DNA from: Mariprofundaceae bacterium
Lineage (GTDB): Bacteria > Pseudomonadota > Zetaproteobacteria > Mariprofundales > Mariprofundaceae
Assembly: GCA_027035825.1 (NCBI GenBank)
Contig: JALVTX010000213.1
Span: 1 to 6,152, forward strand
Direction of reading: 5' to 3'
DNA length: 6,152 nucleotides
Made by a program: the position numbers and the translations under genes. This document shows positions 1 to 5,079 of this stretch, piece by piece (position 1 is the stretch's first letter; each line of letters opens with the position of its first letter). The notes below the pieces were generated by a model. The model searched no databases, had not been told where the DNA came from, and was given only the letters and a program-made list of their open reading frames with translations.

Positions 1-320
1 CGCGGCCTGTGGCCATGTGGATGCCGTCGCTGGCCGATCACGGCGTGGTGCGGGCCATGCGCCAGGCCGGCCTGACGGGCTGGACGGAGCTGGCCAGGGC
101 GCGCGCCAGCCTGCCGGCGCTGCCGCCGGCGTGGCGCGACGACGATCGCGTCTCGCTCATCCGGCTGGAAACCCGCGCCGGGCCGCGTGACGTGCTGGTG
201 CATTACAACTTCTACGTCATCACCCGCTGGAACCGCTCGGCCAACTACGCCATGGCGGCAACCGAGCTGGCCGCGCTGATTGGGTGCCACCTGTGCGATA
301 CGCACGAGTCGCTAGCCTGA
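1..320 (+). CDS. mltB: Lytic murein transglycosylase B, C-terminal part (5' end outside window)
   Basis: This is the 3' end of a gene that enters the window already open; the frame reads from base 3 and stops with TGA at 318-320. The tail contains HYNFYVITRWNRSANYAMA followed by a short Ala/Leu-rich helix. MltB-type lytic transglycosylases (SLT_2 family) end with this block, an asparagine/tyrosine-rich stretch near the substrate cleft. The family cleaves the MurNAc-GlcNAc bond of peptidoglycan, leaving 1,6-anhydro-MurNAc ends, usually from the periplasmic side of the outer membrane. The catalytic glutamate and any signal peptide lie upstream and cannot be seen. The internal GTG at 9 and ATG at 15 are not expected to be the true start. 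The gene overlaps the next one by up to 37 nt, which supports co-transcription with rlpA. Confidence 0.85.
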   Translation, partial: RPVAMWMPSLADHGVVRAMRQAGLTGWTELARARASLPALPPAWRDDDRVSLIRLETRAGPRDVLVHYNFYVITRWNRSANYAMAATELAALIGCHLCDTHESLA

Positions 321-1183
321 CGGCCGCCGCCGCGCTGCTCGCCATGCTGGCGGGCTGCGGGGCGCGCGTGGCCTACTCGCCCCTGCCGGGCGTCAGCGTC
401 TCCGCGCCCATCCCGGTTCCCGCCTCCGCCGGCGGTCACGCGAGGCTTCCCTCCGGCAAGGGCGGCGCCTACAAGACGGGACGCCCCTACCGCGTCGGCG
501 GCCGCACCTACTATCCGCTGGCCTCGGCGCGCGGCTACGATGAGGTCGGCATCGCCTCATGGTACGGGCGCGATTTCCACGGCCGGCGCACCGCCAACGG
601 CGAGATCTTCGACATGCGGGCGCTCTCGGCCGCCCACCGCACCCTGCCCCTGCCAACGATGGTGCGCGTCACCAATCTCGAGAACGGCCGCTCGGTCATC
701 GTTCGCGTCAACGACCGCGGGCCTTTCGTGAAGAACCGGCTCATTGACCTGTCCTGGGCCGCGGCGCGCGAACTGGGCTTCGTTCACAAGGGCACCGCGC
801 GCGTGCGCGTGCAGTCGCTGGATGTCGCGCCGAGGGCGCATCACCCCGTGCTGGCCCGCCGCGCGCCCGTGACGCCCGCCGCGCGCCAGCCGGCAACGCG
901 CACGCCCGCCCGGGCCAGCGTGCGGCCCGCCACGCTCCACGCCCGTTCCGATGCGGGCATGTACGTGCAGCTCGGCGCCTTCGCCGAGGCCGACAACGCC
1001 TCGCGCCTGAAGCGGAAGCTGGCGTCCAGCTATCCGTCCGTGCGCGTGGAGCCGTTCCCGCGCGACGGGCGCATGCTCTATCGCGTGCGCATCGGCCCCT
1101 TCCAGGACGTGCAACGCATCGAGCAGACCGTGCTCTCGCTCCAGCAGCGGGGCTACGGCAACGCCGTCGTCGTCATCGAGTAG
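284..1183 (+). CDS. rlpA: RlpA-like septal lytic transglycosylase lipoprotein
   Basis: A 299-residue lipoprotein. A short basic N-terminus and an Ala/Leu-rich segment lead to the lipobox LAGC, with Cys25 as the lipidation site. The double-psi beta-barrel spans about residues 87-178 (GIASWYGRDFHGRRTANGE and RVNDRGPF). Glu107, His118 and Asp144 have the same spacing as the residues I recall as important in Pseudomonas RlpA (E120, H131, D157). A Pro/Ala/Arg-rich linker (about 182-222) leads to a C-terminal SPOR domain (about 225-299), which binds peptide-free (denuded) septal glycan. The likely role is cleavage of denuded glycan at the division site. The start is GTG 284 or GTG 293; both lie inside mltB with no strong ribosome site, suggesting translational coupling. 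No later in-frame start keeps the signal peptide. Confidence 0.93.
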   Translation: MPPVRYARVASLTAAAALLAMLAGCGARVAYSPLPGVSVSAPIPVPASAGGHARLPSGKGGAYKTGRPYRVGGRTYYPLASARGYDEVGIASWYGRDFHGRRTANGEIFDMRALSAAHRTLPLPTMVRVTNLENGRSVIVRVNDRGPFVKNRLIDLSWAAARELGFVHKGTARVRVQSLDVAPRAHHPVLARRAPVTPAARQPATRTPARASVRPATLHARSDAGMYVQLGAFAEADNASRLKRKLASSYPSVRVEPFPRDGRMLYRVRIGPFQDVQRIEQTVLSLQQRGYGNAVVVIE

Positions 1184-1186
1184 CGC

Positions 1187-1735
1187 ATGGCGGAACGCGC
1201 CCACGCCGGTCGGCGACGCATCACCGCCTTCGGCGCCTCCCGTCTGGCCGAGGGCGATCCCCGCTTCGCCGATGTCGAGGCGCTCGGACGCTGCCTGGGC
1301 GAACGCGGCTGGGACGCGGTCACCGGCGGTCACCAAGGCATGATGGCCGCCATCTGCCGCGGCGTCCGGGCCGGCGGCGGCCACGTGCGCGGCATCACGC
1401 TGGAGCGATTCCCGACGCCGCCGGACAACCATTTGAGCGAGGAGGTGCGCGCCCGCGATTTCTTCGAGCGCATGCGCATGCTCATCGAGGAGACGGACGC
1501 CTGGCTGGTGCTGCCCGGCGGGCTGGGCACGCTGGCGGAACTGGCGATGACCTGGGACTTGCTGGCCATCGGGGTGCTCTCGCCGCGCCCGCTGGTGCTT
1601 TATGGCGATGCCTGGCCGCGGGTCACGGCGGCGCTGGACGAGGCGCTGCTCTGGTCGGTGGACGAGGCGCGGACACTGGCGCGATGCTGCCGCACGCACG
1701 CGGAGGTGCTGGCGGCGCTGGAGACAGAGGACTAA
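1187..1735 (+). CDS. LOG-family (TIGR00730-like) nucleotide phosphoribohydrolase
   Basis: A 182-residue Rossmann-fold protein of the LOG/'lysine decarboxylase-like' family. Visible motifs are an N-terminal FGAS nucleotide-binding turn (residues 15-18), GGHQGMM (47-53), a conserved Arg in FFERMRM (92-98) and the signature PGGLGTLAE (110-118), whose glutamate and glycines are intact. Characterised members remove ribose 5'-phosphate from cytokinin nucleotides or hydrolyse AMP; the true bacterial substrate is often unknown, and the old annotation 'lysine decarboxylase' is generally wrong. It has no signal peptide, so it is cytosolic. ATG 1187 lies 3 nt after the rlpA stop with no clear Shine-Dalgarno, suggesting coupled translation. 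Its TAA stop lies in the left copy of the CTAA duplication flanking E1. Because the duplication restores the same bases, the protein end is unchanged by the insertion. Confidence 0.87.
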   Translation: MAERAHAGRRRITAFGASRLAEGDPRFADVEALGRCLGERGWDAVTGGHQGMMAAICRGVRAGGGHVRGITLERFPTPPDNHLSEEVRARDFFERMRMLIEETDAWLVLPGGLGTLAELAMTWDLLAIGVLSPRPLVLYGDAWPRVTAALDEALLWSVDEARTLARCCRTHAEVLAALETED

Positions 1736-1750
1736 GGCATCTCTGAACAA
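1736..1750 (+). repeat. E1 left terminal inverted repeat
   Basis: GGCATCTCTGAACAA, the exact reverse complement of 2003-2017. It begins directly after CTAA (1732-1735), whose TAA is the stop codon of the LOG gene. Confidence 0.92.
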
Positions 1751-1790
1751 TCCGGCATGGCCGCGACAGTGGCCTTGCGGGATGGGATGC

Positions 1791-1841
1791 AAGGCGCGAG
1801 GCGCGGCGCATGGTGGTTCCATGCGCAAGCCGAGCAACGCC
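1791..1841 (+). repeat. 51-bp core shared with E2 (copy in E1)
   Basis: These 51 bases are identical to the reverse complement of 4973-5023 in E2. The block runs from AAGGCGCGAGGCGCGG to GCCGAGCAACGCC and holds the hairpin GCGCATGG-TGGTT-CCATGCGC at 1806-1826 (8-bp stem, 5-nt loop). Sequence beyond each edge diverges quickly. Such exact conservation between otherwise divergent elements points to a constrained or recently exchanged core. Confidence 0.92.
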
Positions 1842-2002
1842 GCAGACCGCCCGAGCCTTGCGTCCAAGGCCCTGTCCCGAAGGGTTGCGCACCAATCGCG
1901 CCCTCGCGGCGTCAGGCTCCTTGGCATCGTGGCTACGGCCACGACCGGCGTCGCCTTCCTTGCGATCATCGCGATTGGACGCGCAACGCGGCTTATGGCG
2001 GG

Positions 2003-2017
2003 TTGTTCAGAGATGCC
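2003..2017 (-). repeat. E1 right terminal inverted repeat
   Basis: TTGTTCAGAGATGCC, pairing perfectly with 1736-1750 and followed directly by the second CTAA copy at 2018-2021. The dacC ribosome-binding region lies outside the element and is intact. Confidence 0.92.
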
Positions 2018-2048
2018 CTAAGGTTCGCCTCCAGACGCATACCCCCTC

Positions 2049-2053
2049 GGGAG
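2049..2053 (+). promoter_or_regulatory. Ribosome-binding site of dacC
   Basis: GGGAG ends 10 nt before ATG 2064. It supports that start and is one of the clearer Shine-Dalgarno sequences in the window. It lies in the 42-bp host remnant between E1 and dacC. Confidence 0.55.
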
Positions 2054-2063
2054 CAGAATCGAA

Positions 2064-3245
2064 ATGACGAAACGACTGTGGATGACCATGCTGTTGATGC
2101 TGGGTCTGGCCGCCGGCGGCCAGGTCGCGCGGGCCATGAGCTGGCCGCCCGCGCCCAGCATCAAGGCCAGGGCTTGGGCGCTGGTGGACGCCCGCTCCGG
2201 CCAAGTGCTGGCGCGCCACAATGAAACCATGCATCTGCCGCCGGCCAGCCTGACCAAGATGATGACGCTCTACCTCGCCTTCGAGGACATCAAGCTGGGA
2301 CGGCTGAAACTGGACGAGCGCGTCTCGGTGAGCAAGAAGGCCTGGAAGATCGGCGGGAGCACGATGTTTCTCGATCCCAGGATGCATCCCACCGTCGAGC
2401 AACTGCTGCACGGCATCGCCACCCTCTCCGGCAACGACGCCTGCATCGCGCTGGCCGAGCACGTGGCCGGCAGCGAGGAGGCGTTCGCCGAGCGCATGAA
2501 CCAGAAGGCCCGGGAACTGGGCCTGACGAACACGCACTTCGTCAACGCCACCGGCTTCCCGGCCCCGAACCATTACAGCTCGGCGCTGGACATGGCCCGG
2601 CTGGGCGCGGCGCTGTGGCGCGATTTCCCCGAGCAATACGCCCTCTTTTCCGAACGCAGCTACAGCTACGGCGGCCACACGCAGCCGAACCGCAACCGCC
2701 TGTTGTGGATGTATCCCGGTGCCGACGGCATCAAGACCGGGCACACCGAGGAAGCCGGCTACTGTCTGGTCGGTTCGGCCGAGAAGAACGGCATGCGGCT
2801 GGTTTCCGCCGTGTTCGGCACGGATTCGGACATGGAGCGCGCACGCCAGTCCAGGGTGCTGCTGACCTACGGCTTCCGCAATTTCGTCTCCATGCGCCCA
2901 GCCGAGCGGGACATCCGCCGCAAGGTCGCCGTCTGGCAGGGCAAGGCGGATGCCGTGTGGCTCGTGCCGGAGCGGCCGGTCTGGATTACCGTGCCGCGCG
3001 GCTATGAGCGGCGCGTCGCCTTTCGCCTGCGCTACCATGCGCCGCTGACCGCGCCCATCACGAAGAACCAGAAGATCGGCGTCATCGAGGCCGTGGTGAA
3101 GGGCGGCAAGGACAATCCGCTGGTGCTGGCGCGGGTGAACATGCGCGCGCGCAACGACGTGCCGCTGGCCTCGTGGCTGGGCCGGCAATGGGATCGCCTG
3201 CGGCTGTGGTGGGCCGGGGATGCGGCCTCGGCCAGCGCCCGATGA
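2064..3245 (+). CDS. dacC: D-alanyl-D-alanine carboxypeptidase (PBP5/6 type)
   Basis: A 393-residue serine D,D-carboxypeptidase (peptidase S11), close to the usual length of about 400. A signal peptide covers about residues 1-24, with cleavage likely after VARA. The three active-site motifs are intact: SLTK with nucleophile Ser62 and Lys65, SGN at 122-124, and KTG at 224-226. A beta-rich PBP5 C-terminal domain follows (about 285-365), and the protein ends in an amphipathic, Trp-rich helix (LASWLGRQWDRLRLWW), the usual anchor to the outer face of the inner membrane. The enzyme removes the terminal D-Ala of pentapeptide stems and so limits cross-linking. The gene ends in ATGA overlapping dat, indicating translational coupling. 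E1 separates it from the upstream LOG gene and may have altered read-through into it. dacA would be an equally fair symbol. Confidence 0.95.
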   Translation: MTKRLWMTMLLMLGLAAGGQVARAMSWPPAPSIKARAWALVDARSGQVLARHNETMHLPPASLTKMMTLYLAFEDIKLGRLKLDERVSVSKKAWKIGGSTMFLDPRMHPTVEQLLHGIATLSGNDACIALAEHVAGSEEAFAERMNQKARELGLTNTHFVNATGFPAPNHYSSALDMARLGAALWRDFPEQYALFSERSYSYGGHTQPNRNRLLWMYPGADGIKTGHTEEAGYCLVGSAEKNGMRLVSAVFGTDSDMERARQSRVLLTYGFRNFVSMRPAERDIRRKVAVWQGKADAVWLVPERPVWITVPRGYERRVAFRLRYHAPLTAPITKNQKIGVIEAVVKGGKDNPLVLARVNMRARNDVPLASWLGRQWDRLRLWWAGDAASASAR

Positions 3246-4114
3246 CGCTGACCGCCTGCGTCAACGGCCGCTTCCTGCCACTGGAGCAGGCCACGGTGCA
3301 CATTGAGGATCGCGGCTTCCAGTTCGCCGACGGCGTCTATGAGGTCGTGGCCTGCCTGAACGGCCATTTCCTGGACATGGACGCGCACCTGGCGCGGCTG
3401 GAGCGCTCGGCCGCGGCCATTGACTTGCTCCTGCCCTGCCCGCGCGAGGAACTGGCCGGAATCGTCGAGGAAACCTGGCGGCGCAACCCGTTTGCCGACG
3501 CCATGATCTACATCCAGCTCACGCGCGGGGTCGCGCCGCGCGCCCACCTGCCCGCCGGCGAGCTGGTGCCGACGCTGGTCGTCACCTCGCGGGAGCTGCC
3601 GAGCCCCTCGCCAGAAAAGCTGGAGCATGGCGCGACCGCCATCACGCTGGAGGATTTCCGCTGGAAGCGCTGCGACATCAAGTCCATCGCGCTGCTCGCC
3701 AGCGTCATGGGCAAGCGGGAAGCCGCGCGGCGGGGCGCCGACGAGGCCTTCTGGCTGGACGCCGAAGGCCACGTGCTCGAGGGCTGCTCGACCAACGTGT
3801 TCGCCATCATCGCCGGTCATCTCGTCACCCACCCGCTCGACCACCAGGTGCTGGGCGGCATCACCCGCGCCATGCTCATCCGGCTGGCGCGCGAGGCGGG
3901 GCTGGAGGTGGAGGAGCGTCCGTGGTCGCTGGACGAGGCCGATCTCACCGAGTGCATGCTGACCAGCACCACCAACGCCGTGCTGCCTGTCTGCCGCGTG
4001 GACGACACGCCGGTGGGCGAGGGCGCACCCGGGCCCGTGGCGCTCGTCCTGCGCCAGCGGATGCTCCAAGCCATGGACGCGCTGCGCGAAACGGGAAACC
4101 GGAATGCGGCCTGA
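3242..4114 (+). CDS. dat: D-amino-acid aminotransferase (fold-type IV PLP enzyme)
   Basis: A 290-residue class-IV aminotransferase. ATG 3242 shares ATGA with the dacC stop; starting upstream would only add dacC-overlapping sequence. Lys147 in KRCDIKSIALLA is the expected PLP Schiff-base lysine, equivalent to Lys145 of the Bacillus enzyme. Glu180 in LEGCSTNVFA matches its PLP-ring-contacting glutamate. RGVAPRAH (95-102) carries the Arg/His pair that in D-amino-acid aminotransferases binds the substrate carboxylate and favours the D-specific subgroup over branched-chain aminotransferase or aminodeoxychorismate lyase. The enzyme transfers the amino group between D-Ala and 2-oxoglutarate, giving D-Glu and pyruvate. 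Next to a carboxypeptidase that releases D-Ala, a salvage role is plausible (inference). It has no signal peptide, so it is cytosolic. Its end overlaps the HAD gene by 11 nt. Confidence 0.92.
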   Translation: MTLTACVNGRFLPLEQATVHIEDRGFQFADGVYEVVACLNGHFLDMDAHLARLERSAAAIDLLLPCPREELAGIVEETWRRNPFADAMIYIQLTRGVAPRAHLPAGELVPTLVVTSRELPSPSPEKLEHGATAITLEDFRWKRCDIKSIALLASVMGKREAARRGADEAFWLDAEGHVLEGCSTNVFAIIAGHLVTHPLDHQVLGGITRAMLIRLAREAGLEVEERPWSLDEADLTECMLTSTTNAVLPVCRVDDTPVGEGAPGPVALVLRQRMLQAMDALRETGNRNAA

Positions 4115-4778
4115 TCGCGTCCGCGCCGTGCTGCTGGACATGGACGGCACGCTGGTGGACGCCTTCGGCCCCATCGTGACGGCGCTGAACCGCACGCTGG
4201 CCGATTTCGGCTTGCCCGAGATGAGCGAGGCGGACATCCGCCGTCACACCGGCCGCGGCGAATGCAGCATGATTTCGCTGTTTGGCGAGAGGCGCGAGCA
4301 AGCCGCCGAACGCTTCCTGACCTACCACGACGAGCGCTTGCTGGACGTGCGGCCCATGCCGGGAGCCGAGGCGCTACTGGACTGGCTGGCAACCAGCGGC
4401 ATCCCCGCCGCCATCGTCACCAGCAAGCACCAGGATCGGGCCGAGCGGCAGCTCGCGCACCTGGGCTGGCGTCATCGCTTCTCCGCCGTCATCGGCCTCT
4501 GCGACGGTCGCCGCCAGAAACCCGACCCGCACACGCTGCTTCTGGCCTGCGAGGCGCTGGACGTGGAGCCGGCGCAAACCATCATGGTGGGCGACGGCAC
4601 GGCGGACATGAAGGCCGCCCGGCGCGCCGGCAGCCTGCCGGTGGGGCTCGCCCATGATTTCACGCCCGAGGAGCTGACCGAGGCGGGCGCGGCCCGCTGC
4701 TTCGATTCGCTCGATCAGGTGCGCCTCTGGCTGGAAAGCTCGCTGGACGGCGCCGCCGCCGGAGCCCGGGCCGCATGA
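4104..4778 (+). CDS. HAD-superfamily phosphatase, phosphoglycolate-phosphatase-like
   Basis: A 224-residue HAD hydrolase with all four motifs: DMDGT (nucleophile Asp12, acid/base Asp14), Thr106 or Ser107 in IVTSK, Lys139 in RRQKPDP, and GDGTADM with Asp164 and Asp168 for magnesium. A helical C1 cap lies between motifs I and II (about residues 19-88), as in Gph, PpaX and beta-phosphoglucomutase relatives. It therefore probably removes phosphate from a small cytosolic metabolite, but the cap alone does not fix the substrate, so I give no symbol. ATG 4104 overlaps the end of dat by 11 nt, with a purine-rich GGGAAACCGG just upstream. The stop overlaps the ATG at 4775, the presumed original hslO start, showing tight operon packing on both sides. 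Confidence 0.88.
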   Translation: MRPDRVRAVLLDMDGTLVDAFGPIVTALNRTLADFGLPEMSEADIRRHTGRGECSMISLFGERREQAAERFLTYHDERLLDVRPMPGAEALLDWLATSGIPAAIVTSKHQDRAERQLAHLGWRHRFSAVIGLCDGRRQKPDPHTLLLACEALDVEPAQTIMVGDGTADMKAARRAGSLPVGLAHDFTPEELTEAGAARCFDSLDQVRLWLESSLDGAAAGARAA

Positions 4779-4806
4779 GCGGAGCTGCGGCACCCGGCCA
4801 TGACGC

Positions 4807-4830
4807 AGGGCCTGATCACCCTTATTTGGA
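4807..4830 (+). repeat. E2 left terminal inverted repeat
   Basis: 24 bp starting AGGGCCTGATCACCC and ending TTTGGA. It is the reverse complement of 5056-5079 except at one position (A against G at the twelfth base). Confidence 0.9.
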
Positions 4831-4972
4831 TGGCGGCGACTTCGGCCATGATTTCGATCTCGCAAGGCATCGCGCGCGTGGCGTGCCCTCTGCGGCACGC
4901 GAGCAAGCGATAACGCCGCGAGGCGGAATCATGGCCAAGTCCCTTCGGGCTGCGCCCGAAATGCACTCACTC

Positions 4973-5023
4973 GGCGTTGCTCGGCTTGCGCATGGAACCA
5001 CCATGCGCCGCGCCTCGCGCCTT
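4973..5023 (-). repeat. 51-bp core shared with E1 (copy in E2)
   Basis: Identical as reverse complement to 1791-1841. It contains the hairpin GCGCATGG-AACCA-CCATGCGC at 4988-5008. The two copies are inverted relative to each other and flank dacC, dat and the HAD gene. Confidence 0.92.
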
Positions 5024-5055
5024 GATTGTCCGCATTTCGGGCGGCAGCGACACCG

Positions 5056-5079
5056 TCCAAATAAGGGCGATCAGGCCCT
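5056..5079 (-). repeat. E2 right terminal inverted repeat
   Basis: 24 bp from TCCAAATAAGGG to CAGGCCCT, pairing with 4807-4830 with one mismatch. It contains an in-frame TAA (5062-5064) upstream of ATG 5080, which excludes any earlier hslO start in this frame. Its AAGGG ends 12 nt before that ATG and is a weak, long-spaced Shine-Dalgarno candidate. Confidence 0.9.

Larger units (their letters stand above)
1736..2017. mobile_element. E1: 282-bp MITE-like non-coding element
   Basis: A short element without a transposase gene. Its ends, GGCATCTCTGAACAA (1736-1750) and TTGTTCAGAGATGCC (2003-2017), are perfect 15-bp inverted repeats. CTAA flanks it on both sides (1732-1735 and 2018-2021), as expected for a 4-bp target duplication. 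IS5-group insertion sequences are known to duplicate CTAR/YTAR, so mobilisation in trans by an IS5-like transposase is a reasonable inference. Inside are five tight hairpins (stems at 1772-1795, 1806-1826, 1855-1870, 1876-1884, 1928-1943) and a 51-bp core shared with E2. Removing the element plus one CTAA leaves roughly a 46-bp LOG-dacC gap, so it probably split an operon. Open frames crossing it have no recognisable family or start region and are treated as chance. Confidence 0.85.
4807..5079. mobile_element. E2: 273-bp inverted-repeat element upstream of hslO
   Basis: A second non-coding element. Its 24-bp ends (4807-4830 and 5056-5079) are inverted repeats with one mismatch, starting AGGGCCTGATC. 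It holds, in inverted orientation, the 51-bp core of E1, plus strong hairpins: GCGTGCC/GGCACGC at 4881-4900, CGCC-GCGA-GGCG at 4914-4925, TTCGGGC-TGC-GCCCGAA at 4944-4960, and the core hairpin at 4988-5008. Several short motifs (GCCGCGAGG, CCCTTCGGG) also recur in the same order on the minus strand of E1, so the two are relatives with different ends. I see no clean target duplication. It carries no transposase. Its right edge touches the hslO start codon, so hslO must take its translation signals from E2 or by coupling. Confidence 0.8.

Noticed and set aside
557..1969. Long minus-strand open frame (470 codons) antisense to rlpA and the LOG gene
   Set aside because: It lies opposite two clear genes in GC-rich DNA, where such shadow frames are common; the translation is His/Arg/Ala-rich with no recognisable motif. 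Similar minus-strand frames at 2007-3188, 3032-4237 and 5071-6063 were rejected for the same reason.
1736..2017. E1 as a HEARO/OMEGA-type RNA or a group II intron fragment
   Set aside because: Perfect terminal inverted repeats with a 4-bp duplication fit a DNA-transposon-derived MITE; there is no IscB/IsrB gene nearby and no intron domain V that I can see.
1757..2224. Plus-strand frame crossing E1 into dacC
   Set aside because: It consists of element sequence plus out-of-frame dacC, with no ribosome site and no recognisable domain.
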